This document shows, piece by piece, positions 12,053 to 23,934 of a DNA stretch of 64,000 nucleotides. Source of the DNA: Isoetes taiwanensis (lineage: Eukaryota > Streptophyta > Lycopodiopsida > Isoetales > Isoetaceae). The stretch spans positions 18,582,167 through 18,646,166 of the forward strand of contig JAJEKV010000026.1 in assembly GCA_021234155.1 (NCBI GenBank). Reading direction: 5' to 3'. Under the pieces are notes generated by a model. It made no database searches. It saw nothing but the letters and a program-made list of their open reading frames with translations, and was not told the DNA's origin. Position 1 is the stretch's first letter. Every line of letters starts with the position of its first letter. Both the position numbers and the translations under genes were made by a program.

Positions 12053-15000
12053 ATGGCCGAAAATTCTCCCTCCAATTCACTTATCCTCCCTCTCTCGGAA
12101 TTTCATGGCTCTCCCGATGCAGGCACGGAGGCAATCACCACGTTTAGCATTGGATTTTCGGCTGATGAATCCCAATCTGATGTTCGATTTGTTGGATGTC
12201 AATGCAACGGGAAATATCGCGTGAAGATCCGGTTTCCTCGCAATTTACAAGAAATTGGATGCGGTGAGAAAAAAGAGAATCTGGTCGGAATAAGATGAAA
12301 AAGCGGCGGTTGAGCGGGAGGATCGAGCATGAGGCCTTGAGGCAAAATAGCCAAGCAAGTAGTTGATTACTTCAATAAGCTCACCAAAAAGCATTCACCC
12401 GAACTCAAGGCCGATGTGATGAAGAGGGTGGTTCATCACTGCGAAATGGAAATCTCGGAACACGGAATTTTGCCAAATCCAAAGGAGTGCAAGGCGTGGG
12501 GGTCTTTGCTCAACAACTTGAAACGGACAATGGCAGCCACAAAGAGGCAAAGGAACCATGATATTTGGAGAGCGAGAACCTCCACACTTGTGATGGCTTC
12601 TTCCACAAAATCGAGATGCAATTCCACTATGGCGGGGCTGTTAGGTACATCTAATTCTTGCTTTCATGCACGTGCTTCTTCATGCTTTCAAGTGCTTGTA
12701 TCTCTGGTGAGTGATCTTTGGCTGGGATATGTTCATTGATTAATGTGCAATATTTCTTATGATAGGTTGCATGAGGTCAACTATTGCAAGCTTTGCATTA
12801 AAGAAATCGGAAGCCTTCCTTGGAAATGGTTAGGTGGTCTTGTTTCCAAAGGAGGTTGAGGTCGCGATTCTCTCACCCTGCTTGCAAGGAAAGCATAGCA
12901 GTGCGGAAACAAAATAGCGAGTCTCTCCTTGCAAGAAAGATGTTGTGATTTCTTGTTGGAAGTCGGGGCTTAGAATTTCTTATCCCTTGCACCTTATGGA
13001 GGTCACCACGGTACAAGTTTCCATACATTCTTTTTTTTTTTGCTATTATTGCATAAATATTCCTAACCAAAGGCCACCATTCAGCTGCGACTATATCAAC
13101 AATACAAAAGGCACATCACGAACACCTGTTTGCTTAAAAGGCTTTTCGAGAAGTTGAAGCCTATTTATGTAAAAAAAGTATCGAAGGAAACTTTGTTGTT
13201 GCATATACCATATGGGTTGGGTATGCAGGGGGTAGCGAATGCATTGAGGTCGTGGCTGGATTCCATGGTGAAGAGTGCAAGTGCACTTTTGAAGTCTGTG
13301 GACCTGGTGAGTGTCACGGCCAACCAACATCACGTATGACTCAACCGGTGAGCTCACGGAGGGCTGTGGTTTGCAACAAGCGAGGGGTGAAGAATGGTAT
13401 AAACATTTGCTTGATGTAGACATGTCGGAAGTGTGGCATAAAAGTCTTCGTATATGTCCAAAGAAAAAGAGAATCATGAGTTCTTGCTTGAATGGAAGGC
13501 GTTTGAAAAGGTAATACTCTCTTTATTGCTTCTTTGAAGCATCTTGATATGTCTTTGAAGCATCTTTGATATGTGCTTTATTGCTTTCAACATCGCTAAT
13601 CTTACGTAATATATACTCTGAGACCTTATTCTGATTCGTGGAGGCGAGAAAAAGGCTGGTGGAGTTGCGGTCTGCGTTACCAAAGGAAGTTTGGTGGCGT
13701 GAGAAAGAAAAGATCAATGCCACCAAGAAGGGAAACAAAAGTAAGAAATCCAAGGTAGGCTGGTGGGACCACGACTGAAATTTCTTTGCACAAGTTGAGA
13801 AGAAGGGGAAACAAAATAAGAAATCCAAGGTAGCTGGTGGGACCTGACTGAAGGCTCTTGCACAAGTTGAGAAGAAGGAAATAAAAGTAAAGAAATCAAA
13901 GGCATTTGGTGGGACCCTGACTGAAGGCTGCAGCACAAGATGAGACCTCAAATGGCAAGGGGAAAAAAAAAAAAGGACCAAAAGCCGGTCCTTAGATTGT
14001 CTTACAAAGAGCGGCGGTGAAGGATTTCATTTCATATCACGTGTTCCACATTGAAGATATTCGTGCCACACAATTCTGAGGGCTAGATGACAGGCCATGC
14101 AATTCGGGGTTTACTGGACAATATCCAAGATGGCACCATTGTTTTACGTAATTGATTTTGCGAGAATTACTGACATAAAATACAAAGGGAGGTTCAAAGC
14201 CGGCATTGGCACAATGACGAATAACAATTTCGTCCACATCACATTATAGGATGGGGCGGCTCACGGGATCGAAAGCTATTGAAGGAAACCCATTTTACTT
14301 GAGTGATGACAAGCTTCATGACACTCTTTTTGTGCAGCATTGTCTTAGAAAGCACAATTCATGGCTAGTATCAAATGGTGTAGAATTCTCCAGGCATATA
14401 GTTTGGTCAGATGGTTGTTCTAGCCAATTCAAATCTGCCCGGCCATTCTATTTCCTACCAAGATATCACCACGAGCTAGGGAAAGAAATAATATGGAATT
14501 TCTTTGGGACAGCCCATGGTAAGGGGAAACCACGATGGGCAAGGGGCAGTCCTAAGGGGGCATTCACTAGAAGCGACTCAAGTATGATGGAGTGAGATTT
14601 AGAGTCTTCTTTGATGCACGTGGTCGCTTCATAATGGAATGAAGGTGCCGACAGCAGGGGACATCAAGAGATAATATGCTTTCATCTGCATTCATCTGCT
14701 TTTAACGTGCTTTAATCTGCTTTAAAATGTGCTTTCATCTGCTTTTATCTGTTGTGTATTCTTTGTATTGTGCCTCATCTTGTATGTGAAGCGCAATACT
14801 TGTTCTTGGGCTTTTGCGAGGCACTTGGTTCATTGGAAAGGATGATGTTGATAGGACAGGAGACCGGTTGGATTTGTGCGGGGTAGAAAGGGACCAAGAT
14901 TATACCGACATCAGGGACATACTTGGCCAAATCAAGCACAAGGGTGGCTCATAGAGGTTTAAGTTGTTTACGTGGTAGCTTGTTTGAAAGGAAAGCTGGT

Positions 15001-15460
15001 CATCTTGTGTGAACAAGCGGAGAGGTTAAAAATTGGAAATATGTTACTCTAAAGCGAGAAAAGTCTCTTGGTGAAGGTAATGAAAGGCGAGATCGATGAG
15101 GCATTTTTTGAAGGTGATGGAGAATGACTTAGTGGAAACATAGAGGAAGGTGATAACTTTCTTTGTTGTAGCCGAGGAGGGAAATCGAGGAGAATCAGAT
15201 TTCTATGTGGTGAAATGTGTTAAGCCGAGGCATATCCTTGCGAATTGTCAAGGATAATTTGAAGTCGAACCTTCAATGTCGATGAACATGTGTTGGCTGG
15301 TTTGTACTATCTTTCCGGCCCGATGGTACTTGGGAGCTGCTTGAAGACAAAGGCGACCTTCGATCACGATCATCGCGTATCGGCTATCAAGTTTGAGATG
15401 AATCAGATTCACGGCACCAACAGTTTTCCCTTGATCGGGCTACTCACGGATGATCATTGA
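12053..15460 (+). pseudogene. Degraded transposase-like gene (DGxxxQFK / HGKG family)
   Basis: Pieces in all three plus frames together resemble a family of uncharacterised transposase-like proteins that I know from non-seed plants and other eukaryotes. The clearest part is 14315-14580: HDTLFVQHCLRKH, then HIVWSDGCSSQFKSARPFYF, then WNFFGTAHGKG. After a frame change the expected DGQGAVLRGHSLEA follows near 14533. Further right (about 15150-15460) DFYVVKCVKPRHIL and LAGLYYLSGPMVLGSCLKTK fit the C-terminal end. The N-terminal part includes 12053-12298 (DVRFVGCQCNGKYRVKIRFP) and 12419-12600 (KRVVHHCEMEISEHGILPNP). A Lys-rich minisatellite sits in the middle. At least five frame changes are needed, so the gene is dead. 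The family assignment rests on remembered motifs. A neighbouring role with the FCP1-like fragments on the opposite strand is possible but unproven. Confidence 0.6.
13726..13938. repeat. Three tandem 71-bp units inside the transposase-like gene
   Basis: Each unit reads approximately GGAAACAAAAGTAAGAAATC, CAAGGTAGCTGGTGGGACC, TGACTGAAGGCT and GCACAAGTTGAGAAGAAG. The copies start near 13726, 13797 and 13868 and have diverged by small indels. In the plus frame they encode a Lys/Gly/Ser-rich repeat, so this is probably a coding minisatellite of the parent gene. Confidence 0.8.
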
Positions 15461-15816
15461 CGGTCACGCCATATGAAGGTTGAATATGCTCGACCTAGTT
15501 GTTTTATCATTTTGGCAGTGTCTGTAGTTACTTGTGTACTTGTCTCAAATTTTGATCATTATATTGGAGACAATGCTTGTGAGACAAGTTTTGTAGTATT
15601 GGATTTCTTTGTATTGGAGTATTTTAGTATTGGAAACAATGCACGTAGTATTGGAGAGTAAGCTTGATATATATTCTGAGAGAATTGTACACTCAAGATT
15701 AGAGACATCTTACAAGATCACTTAATACTCAAGATAACACAAAGTAATCATGCATATATATTACAAAAAGTAGTATACAATGGTTACTTCATGAGTCATC
15801 GAAGTCTTCAAAGTTT
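15461..15816. other. No gene seen
   Basis: AT-rich spacer between convergent degraded genes. It carries an irregular GTATTGGA repeat (about 15595-15655). No other signal is visible. Confidence 0.4.
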
Positions 15817-16487
15817 TCATGCTTTCCGTTGGCGGGGAAGGGTGCTTGACAGCTGCCTTTGTACTTCAAGAGGAGCATTGAGGGATATAGTAATTTGAGA
15901 CAAGGTAGTTGTTGAGGCGGTAATCGACCTTTTACCAAGCTGTCTCGGGGGCCAACCATGCATCGGTGAAATCAATTTGTGAGATCGTTTTTCATCTTGT
16001 ATGAGAACACAAGTATTCCAAAATTTGGACACACAAACTTCTCCAAAAATTGTCCTCTTCTTGCCCTTGAAAGGCATAAGAGGAGCGGTTGTGTGTGCGG
16101 GGTTTAGAAACCCTTTGTGAAATTTGTCATCAACCAAGAAAATCATACCATGATATTGAGGAAAATCCTCAAGTACAACCTTCAACTCCTTGAAAAAAAG
16201 TTGTTTTTCTGTGCTGGTTGGATGCTCGCATGCATAGCAATGCTCTTGACCATATATCTTCAAGAATCTGGTCTGCAAATCAGGAAACAATGCATCCACC
16301 ATATCCCTTGTATTCCGAAGTAAAGAAGCACTCCAAATCACAACATCAAACCTCTGCAGTGCCCACTCCACAAACTCATGATACCCTGGTCTGCAAATGA
16401 GGTACTTACTTGCAGTTTCTTTTACAAAATGCTCGTTTGTGGTGGATGCAAGATTTTCCCGTTCATTCGCCTCTGTTGTGTCTGTGC
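15817..16487 (-). pseudogene. FCP1/NIF-like phosphatase domain fragment (copy B)
   Basis: The reverse-strand frame encodes a HAD-superfamily FCP1 homology domain. Landmarks in order are RPGYHEFVEWALQRFDVVIW, SASLLRNTRDMVDALFP, YGQEHCYACEHP, LFFKELKVVLEDFPQYHG and IFLVDDKFHKGFLNP. These correspond to the RPG, WS and DD/K motifs of FCP1/SCP enzymes, which dephosphorylate phosphoserine on proteins such as the RNA polymerase II tail. The usual DDSP motif reads DDKF, and the N-terminal DxDxT motif is absent because the frame enters the repeat at 16488. It is thus an exon or gene fragment of about 220 residues. Copy A lies upstream on the same strand beyond that repeat, so the two may be parts of a duplicated gene. 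Activity is unlikely. Confidence 0.75.
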
Positions 16488-17162
16488 AAGGCATGAGCTC
16501 GACACTCGTGGGGTGATGCGTCACCTTCCAGTGAGTTGAAGTCGAATAAGAGCAGTGGCTCTCTAGCCGCCTGTGAAGGGCATGGATGCTTCTGGAGGGG
16601 AGGTGACTTCCCTCCTGCCTCATCGGGGCTGGGGAGATGCAACCCAGTAGTAGTAGCCCCTCTGGCTATTCACCCGGCAGGCTACGATTAGGTCCCAAAT
16701 CTTTTCAACCTATTCTGCAAAGTGTGCACGGGAGGGGCGGATGGAGTGGACTACCCAACGGCCATGTTCCTATGCCAGCCAAATCCATTTGCCATGAATT
16801 TTGTTTGCATTGTTATCCGGAGACCCAAGCCGTCAGTGTTTCCCCATGAGTCTGAGCCTGGGTAGGATCTTCCCCATGTTATGTTGATGTACTGGTGTGT
16901 TGTTGCAGCTACTGTGATATGGTGGACCACCCTTCGAGGTGGGTATGTTATTGTTGATTGATGTCATGTGCTCATGTTTCCGCAGACTAGGGCGATCAGG
17001 GGAGGCGGGATGAATGACCGTCCATTCTTCCCGTCGGGTTCTTGGCCACCATCAAGGGCCCGATGTTAGGTGGGCGGCCTCATGTCGTGGCGAGATGCTG
17101 GTTTGAGGAATGATCTCCGGTTTGTATACGATCGGGGCGCCATTATATGAGCTGGGGCCGTC
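16488..17162. repeat. Dispersed 0.68-kb repeat, copy 1 (empty of MITE)
   Basis: The sequence from AAGGCATGAGCTCGACACTC to GAGCTGGGGCCGTC recurs at 51206-52218 in the same orientation with a few percent differences. Similarity starts and stops abruptly at both ends. A possible splice acceptor (TTTCCGCAG) lies near 16978-16986 with an open frame after it, so the repeat may carry captured gene sequence; I do not recognise the product. It separates the two FCP1-like fragments. This copy shows the empty site TTATCCGGAGACCC (about 16815) for the MITE present in copy 2. Confidence 0.85.
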
Positions 17163-17599
17163 CTAATGGTATCGAGCTTCGATCTTGGCGGGACCGGGAT
17201 CGAGCACGGCAAGTAATCCTATAGGAACTAACTAATAACCATCATCCAATTAAATTGGGATTATGTCAACTCAAAATCGCCAACTTTGCTATTGTCTTCT
17301 AGGGGTTTTGTTTTTAATCTTTTTTTTGGACTTCAAAAATAACATAAGGTTGCGATTCACGTGTGACTTTTCATATGCGAATTGAAATATCAGAAATGAA
17401 GAGCAAGTTGCTAACATAGATGAGACAAATATTGCTTGCTCAATAGATGATAATATTAGGTTTGATAATAACAAATTGCATTATTTGCGAGGCAATTCGG
17501 ACTTCGAAATTATCGATACATGGCACAAATATCATACAAAATATCATATATTCCAATAAAACATTAAGGGATCAATCCATGTTTTTCCACGTATTTAAC
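17163..17599. other. No gene seen
   Basis: AT-rich spacer, possibly an intron or 3' flank of FCP1-like copy A. No conserved motif is visible. Confidence 0.4.
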
Positions 17600-18175
17600 A
17601 AGGTGTGGTTCCATGTCGGCCCGTTCTATCGGTTAAAGTGCGAATCTAACACTTCACCCACCGTTACCCCCATAGCCAAATTATGCATAATAGACACAAA
17701 CTTCACCGGAAAATCATCTGTCCCCAAAGTTTTTGGATCGTAAGATGGTGGATTGGGAACTGTGTTTGATTGTAGAAGCATTTGAGAGCATCATCATCCA
17801 CTATGATTATATCATCCTTATTCTCGATACCAAGTTCGTCCATCATGTTACTCAAGTGTTTGATGAAGATAGGCTTACTGTTGGATCCTTGGGATTAGTG
17901 AACTTCACACATTTGTTACGATCCCAAAGGGTCAACCAATTTCTCGCATTTCCCCGGTGCCTCCAAAGTATCCTTGATGTTCCTTAGTTCCATGGATGAC
18001 CAAATACCAACTTTCGAAATAACACGAATGCCTCGTCTAGCATCTCCTTCAAGTGCGGCGCGGATAGATCCACTTGGTGTTTGATTTCTACGGTGTCGAT
18101 GAAGCTGTTCTCTAGCCACTTTATTTTTGGGAAAAGTCTTGCAAAGGACTCCGTTTAGGTCGAACACCACAACCT
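17600..18175 (-). pseudogene. FCP1/NIF-like phosphatase domain fragment (copy A)
   Basis: The reverse strand begins near 18170 with VVFDLNGVLCKTF, the position of the DxDxT catalytic motif of HAD phosphatases. Here it reads DLNGVL, so the second aspartate is replaced by asparagine. Next comes GIWSSMELRNIKDTLE, matching the WS motif of the FCP1 domain. After a frame change, 17900-17740 encodes SKPIFIKHLSNMMDELGIE and DDIIIVDDDALKCFYNQTQF, corresponding to the C-terminal DD motif. A further piece reads FPVKFVSIMHNLAMGVTVGE. The substitution in the catalytic motif and the frame breaks argue against phosphatase activity. The same domain recurs at 15817-16487. Confidence 0.75.
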
Positions 18176-18289
18176 TCTTAGAAGCGCAATGGAAGCTGAA
18201 ACATCAAACATGTATCCGGTCAGCAAGATCACGATAAACACAAACAATACAAAGCAGCAAAGCGTGATTTGAAATAGTCATAACCAAAA

Positions 18290-18385
18290 TGCGCTCGGCG
18301 TGATTTAGTTTGACAACGAAAAATAATCAAAAGCGGCTTGGCGATTTAATTCAAAGGTAATACAAATTAAATCCGCGCGCGTGGC
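18290..18385. repeat. Block 1 palindromic motif cluster, first group
   Basis: CGCTCGGCGTGATTTAG, CGGCTTGGCGATTTAATTC and CCGCGCGCGTGGC lie within 90 bp, next to GCGTGATTTGAAAT. They are variants of a short inverted motif with arms CACGC and GCGTG followed by an AT-rich TTTGAAAT-like tail, which recurs to 26085. Confidence 0.6.
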
Positions 18386-19354
18386 TATTTCATGGAGCAA
18401 GGCCATACCTATCATCTTAGGTTTATTTTGCCCGTCATCGGCGTCATTCTCCCCTCGCCACCCTTAATCTTCGTCTTCTTCATTTGTTAGAATTGTTATT
18501 TTCTATTAGTTCATTTGCGTCCTTCACAAGCCGACATTATTTTACTATTGATTTGGCAAACTGTGAATCACTAGAGCCGCCGTTGCCTTCATTTTCGGTT
18601 TCCCTGTCAATTATTTCATTGTTAACTTTGTGAATCTACTCTATTGTTGCTTGCATCACCCTTAATGTGGGCAAGGATATTCCCTAAGTTCGCCCGCCAT
18701 CCGCGGTACTTTGAGCAACCGGTTTAGCGACTATTTGTTCATTCTTTGCTTTCCTTATCGGGCTTACTTGATTACTAGTTCCCTCTCGGGAACAGCGTCC
18801 ACTTTTGAATTGGACAAGTCACGAGACTTTTGATTGCTGATGATTTCCAGGTTGCCATAAGGGCCTTTAGGAGACTTGGCAAGCACATGCATGAGGAATG
18901 GTTCAAGAAAGTCTTTGGCACGCTCATCACTCACAAAGCGGTGACATCTTCTTGCACCCATAAGAGCCTCTCGGGCAATATAACCTCAACATGAAGCTCA
19001 AGCGGGTTGTATCAATTGGAGCAAATGCCTCGGCGAGAATAGCAGCCATAGGCGGAAATCCATTTTTATTTAAGGGGCCCTTCTCCTTAGTTTGTAGCTT
19101 CGTGCTTGATTTCCCCACTTAGGAGGGGTCGATCCTCATCCTCTTGACTCATCCTGTTACGGTGATCACGATCCGTATGAAAGAATATAGTTCTTAAGTG
19201 CGGATCATCTAGAAGAAAACATTCCCATGCCTTTGCTATTGTCACCCTTGGCCTTAGCATATCATCATATTCCTCGTCGGCGACATGGATATCATAATAA
19301 AGATCACATGTGCCATCTTCGGTTACGTTGTGACTCATTATCCTTAACATCATA
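18386..19354 (-). pseudogene. Unidentified degraded coding region, block 1
   Basis: Reverse-strand frames here have balanced, protein-like composition, unlike their plus-strand shadows. The best pieces are 19087-19353 (NVTEDGTCDLYYDIHVADEE, then WECFLLDDPHLRTIFFHTDR) and 18764-18961 (RRCHRFVSDERAKDFLEPFL). They require at least two frame changes to join. I do not recognise a family. The run of acidic residues and lack of membrane segments suggest a soluble protein. It may continue from the pieces to its right on the same strand. Confidence 0.4.
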
Positions 19355-19576
19355 TATTAGGCATCCCTCCCTAATAACTTTGAGGCACTCGGATCATGGC
19401 GGCAGGATAGTGCATCTGAGATGTGACTCACCTAAAGGACAAAGCGATGACAATAGTGAAGGACCTCTCGGTTGTCAATCCTATCTACATTTGGTAAAAA
19501 GCCTCTTGTAGTCCTTACGGTTCATGCCCATATCTCCTCTCCCACCCTTTTGTCCAACACAAAGAGTGATATATTT

Positions 19577-20440
19577 TTAAGGCCGGAAGTTGAATCGGCA
19601 AGAGACCTTTGTACCCAATGGGACTGAATCTTTGGGCGGTGTCGTCTTCTCGATAATCTTCTTCACAAGGGCCACTTTTCTTCTCAACTCAGCCCGGTAC
19701 CTTAGGGGTAGAGTCTCCTTATGTTTTGTATTTTTAGCCTTCCAATTCTTTAGGAAGTCCTTTGACCAGAATACAAACTTCTTGATGTCATCATTCTTGA
19801 CCTTGTATTTGTCCGGCAATCAATTTGGATAATGCCACATCCCCAGATAGCCTTTGTAACTTCGGCTCCTACGGTGACTTCATTATCGTACATCCTTTAC
19901 ATATTTGCGGCACTCAGCGAAGGACATCCTATCCTTGGTGAAAGCACCCTTCTTGTATAAGACTTCCTTCTTTAAGCACGGTCTAAAACCCAAATGGTCT
20001 CCGGCGTCGTCTAGCCCTGAGTCTTTCTCATCTCTGTCACATTCAAGTCAAAGATGCTTACATCAGCGGGAGGCACCCTACCCATAGTATCGGCGGCTTC
20101 CCTTGTGCATAAAAGCGTCGAATTCATTCCACTTGAGCCATCTTGCCTCCTTACAAAACACAATCTTATCTGAGTGCATTTGGTCGACGACCTTTGGATG
20201 AGCTTTCGGAAGGATCTGCAATGTCATCACCACCTTTTTCTTTGATTTTCTTGCGGTCTTCTTCTTTCTCTCACGTATAATTATGCGGCGAGTCAGCTCC
20301 GGCGGCTTGAATGCCTCGGACTTTGACCATGCATGCGGTGGGCAATGGGCAGCCATATTCCACCCTTGCGTTGGCCATTGGTGGCGCGGTTGTTCAGCGT
20401 ATGGACTGCAATAATACGGACATTGAATCGATATCATAGA
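19577..20440 (-). pseudogene. Unidentified degraded basic protein, block 1
   Basis: Two reverse-strand pieces, 20440-20078 and 19819-19577, look coding. The first is strongly basic near its start (RRIIIRERKKKTARKSKKKV) and continues WLKWNEFDAFMHKGSRRYYG. The second contains DDIKKFVFWSKDFLKNWKAK and RYRAELRRKVALVKKIIEKT. The basic clusters could bind nucleic acid or act as a nuclear localisation signal, but no known domain is apparent. The palindromic group at 20450-20715 lies directly upstream and may hold the promoter. Confidence 0.4.
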
Positions 20441-20449
20441 ATAGAAAAC

Positions 20450-20715
20450 CTGGCGGCGCGATTTGAATAGAATTGATGAAGAGAAAAATCCGCGCTGGCG
20501 TGAAATGAATAAAGTTACTAATGCAATTCCGCGCCCGGCGTGCTTTTCAAATCAAACCAATTCGCCCGGCGTGTTTTCAAATCAATAAATTCACGCCCGG
20601 TGTTTTCAAATCAATTGGTTGACTTGAAAAACGCTGGCGTGGAAAACCGATATTCAAAACACGCTGGCGTGAATTGGTTTGATTTGAAAGCTGCTTTGGC
20701 GTGAATACAATTTAT
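20450..20715. repeat. Block 1 palindromic motif cluster, densest group
   Basis: At least seven copies occur in 265 bp: CGCGCTGGCGTGAAATGAAT, CGCGCCCGGCGTGCTTTTCA, TTCGCCCGGCGTGTTTTCAA, CACGCCCGGTGTTTTCAAAT, AACGCTGGCGTGGAAAA, AACACGCTGGCGTGAATTGG and GCTTTGGCGTGAATAC. Both orientations are present: the AT-rich tail follows the palindrome in the first four and precedes it in some others. The group fills the gap between two coding stretches. Confidence 0.8.
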
Positions 20716-20993
20716 GAAACCGGGTTGATTACCTTTTGTATAGAAATGTCTTCCCCATTTCATTCAAAGTTGCACTAATCTCGGCCAAATCTGCGGGTGA
20801 AGTATTGGCATCAAGATCGACACCTCCTATACGCATAGTGATTGTAGAACACTTTTTGGCTGTTTGTTACTTTTTGCTGATGATGGCCTTTTGTGCCTCA
20901 ACGGAATCTTTGCCCGTCGATGATGACATATTTAATATCATCACTTGATAATAGCTCACGGGCGTTCGTCCACCACGGTGAACTTGTTTGAGA

Positions 20994-21715
20994 TCATATC
21001 CCAAGGTAGCACATCCGGCATAGGCATTTGACTGGATTACTAATCATGCTCTGAACAATCTCCATGGCATGTCTTTGGATCATATCTCTGCTAACATAAA
21101 TGGAGCTTGGTGAGAACGGATGAGGGACTTCACATGGATCGCAAGCAAAAGTTTCCTTAAGACCCAATGGATAATGGTCAGCGTACTTATTCAGCTTGTT
21201 CATGGCCTCTAGCTGCACCACTCTGTCCTGTTCATTCTCAAAAACAGAAGCCTCCATGCCTTCGACAACTGCAGGTTGAACATTCTTCCCTAGATCTAGG
21301 ACCCTTTTAGAAGCTTTCAAGTCAGCTAATTCCCTAGCTTGCTGCAAATAGTGACTTGGTGTGGGTTTAGTGAACATGCCTCTACGCACAGCTGTAACCC
21401 CTTGGCAAATAGATATTGGCGTAACTGCTACATTGGTTGGCCAACCATACTTAAAACATGTCTCACCGTTCACATCTGTCTTCATGAACGTATCCTTGTA
21501 TGCAGTAGCTCTACAGTGAGTAAGTCTGGGCAGATCTTTCTTCTGCTTCCGTGTAATCTCCAAGAGCAATTTGCAGTTGGTGTCATCCTCTTCCTCACAA
21601 GAGATTAGGATCCCTTGTTTGGCCATCTTGTCTGCTTCCTTTTTCCTCGAGAAGAGAGTTAAGTCGAGCTTGCCATTTGTCTTGGCAAGGTCAGCGTACC
21701 ACTTCGGCACCCTCG
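20994..21715 (-). CDS. Unidentified protein, longest intact frame of block 1
   Basis: This 238-codon reverse-strand frame is the longest uninterrupted non-repetitive one in block 1. Its composition is that of a soluble protein. It begins MPKWYADLAKTNGKLDLTLF, has a charged middle (SCEEEDDTNCKLLLEITRKQ), and a region rich in aromatic and Cys residues (VNGETCFKYGWPTNVAVTPI). An amphipathic helical stretch follows (HYLQQARELADLKASKRVLD), then a C-terminal part with FACDPCEVPHPFSP. No signal peptide or membrane segment is seen. I know no homologous family. The frame may be one exon or one piece of a larger broken gene, since weaker coding signal lies just upstream (21772-21960, Lys/Arg/Ser-rich). 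Confidence 0.5.
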
Positions 21716-21960
21716 TCCATTTCCTCTTGGGGCGGGGTCGGTGGTTGCTATAAGAATCGGCCCTTCATCATCTAAGGTGAGATCATATGGTGCTTTGCAT
21801 CACGGGTCGTCGCCCTTGCTTTCTTGGCGGGATTAGAACCCGAATTAGTAGGGGTTTTCTTCCTCTTGAGCAGCGCAAATGAAGATGAGCACTTTTTTAG
21901 AGTACTTTTTGAACAAGAGATCGCTTGGTGTGCATTTAAACCTAAATTAGTACAAATCAC

Positions 21961-23930
21961 GGCTTGGCGTGTTGGTATCTCCTATTATTGACCATGCTAT
22001 CGTTAATTTGAAACTAAATTATTTTGCATCCACATTTTAAGCTACATACCCTTCATGAATCCATATTTCACACTATTTAACCTCATTGAACATTGCTATC
22101 TCCAAGCTGTCTAACACAGCTATATTCTATATATAAAAGCGAGCAAAATTATGTTCTCTGAGCGGACAATCGAGCATTAGCTGATGTTAATACTTAAAAT
22201 TCATGCAAAGCATAATAACTCAAACTCATGCAAAGCATATTATCGAGAAGGCAAGGAAATATCTCAAATTCATGCAAGCATAATACTCTCCACCACGGTG
22301 TGTATACGTGGCAAATTAAATACTTTGAATAGGGTTACGTGTATTACGTGTATTACGATCAACGTCCTAACGAAACTTGAGAAGAGCGGGTTTAGAATTC
22401 CTCTTCCACCGCTTCCTCTGCCCGTCGCCTCGACCTCGATTCGCTTTAGAAGACATCGGAGTAAGCCTAGTAGCAGTCGGAAGATTATTTCGGATCTGGC
22501 CTTTCGAAGCTGCTTTCGAAGAAATAGCTTTTCTACATGCGAGAAATAGAAATTTGAATTTCAAGAAAACACAAAATGCGGTTTGAAATATTCTTGACAC
22601 ATACAAATAATAATGGCGAACCGTCCGCCGACTTCTTTCATTAAGTTTTTAAAACCAATCTACCCAAAAAGTATCGCCAAATTTATCCGCCTAAGCGTAG
22701 TTAACCTAATCTTTCTTCTAATTGAATTTTCGGCCGCCCGGAGTTTTCCATAAGCGCCTTGACTTCTCAAATCGACTGAAACTCAAATCAGCCGGAGACT
22801 CAAATCGGCTTCTCAAGAATGGCTCTGAGAATTACGGTACTCATCTCATTCAATAGCTTGAACATTAATTTCCAATAGTAGGTGTCACGAATAGCAATTT
22901 TTCTCGATTAATTGTCGAAGATGAATGTTTCATGTTAACTACAAATCGAGAAAAGGAAAGTAGGATTATGCAAGATCGACTCCATCGATCCGGTATGCTT
23001 GTCATGGAATTCCATTTCGGGGGATAAGTATGTCCAGGAGTTCTGATGATTAAGCTTGCTGCGCTATGGATGAAGCTTTACCTCATGACACCCGGTGGGG
23101 AATACGGTTGGAGAAAGTGTTGGAACATTTGTTGCATGGCCAAGAAACCGCTTAAAAAGGTATGTAACATGTATTACATTGTAGAAATATAGAAGTAGAC
23201 AAAATTTGTTGTATTCATTGGAAAAAGATTACAATTGTATATAATCTGGATAAAGCTGGATAAACCGGACAAAATCCCGGACTCTTGTTTCAAGCCCGGT
23301 CTCTTGAGTAGCTGGGCTATCGATCTCCATTTCCATTGCGGGGCATAGTGAATTCTTCTAGTAAAACCCGGCAAAAACACCGGGCTCTAGCTCCACCACC
23401 CCCTTTGCTCCACCTCCACCTCCGCTCCTGCTGCGCTCCCGCTCCTGCTCCAATGCATCGTATAAGCGCTGCGGTAGTGGTTCCATTGGTTGAGCCATCT
23501 CCATTGCATCGTTATACCGCTTTGTGGTAGTGGTTCGTGTTGGGGCATCCGGGCATAGAGGCTAACCACTAAGAAATTGACTCCTCATTTTGAATCTCGG
23601 ATCGCGAGACTCTCGATCAATGCATGTCTTGCATTCTCGAAGTGATTAGATAAGAGGCGAGCCTCGATGCGATTGCAAAGGGCCCCGAGCCCAGATCTAT
23701 CATTGCCCTGCGCTCTGCTGCCATCATCATTACTTGATCCAAGTACTCGGGGGTTGCAAGGCCGGGTGCTCCAGCCAACCCGGTGCTCGGTTTGCGGTTC
23801 AACCGATTTGGAGATTGGAGCGAAGCCGGGCTGGGGCGTGTGATTTGCTGGCCCAAATGTAATTCCAATCCATCGCCGTCACCAACGGGTGATTAATGTA
23901 ACTGGCATCTATCAATAGGAAGTGGCGAGA
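21961..23930. other. No assignable gene; possible TATA box at 22129
   Basis: A block 1 palindrome (CACGGCTTGGCGTG) sits at 21958. A plus-strand TATA-like sequence, ATATATAAAAGCG, lies at about 22129-22142 but is followed only by a nine-codon frame. Between 22380 and 23900 several frames of 60-84 codons overlap on both strands without a clear winner. A poly-Pro/His-like CCTCCACC stretch occurs near 23395-23430. Confidence 0.35.
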
Positions 23931-23934
23931 GTAT

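Noticed and set aside
16637-16849. 70-codon frame in the dispersed repeat, repeated at 51355
   Set aside because: Conserved in both repeat copies only because the repeat itself is; the copy at 51355 is cut by the MITE and no domain is visible.
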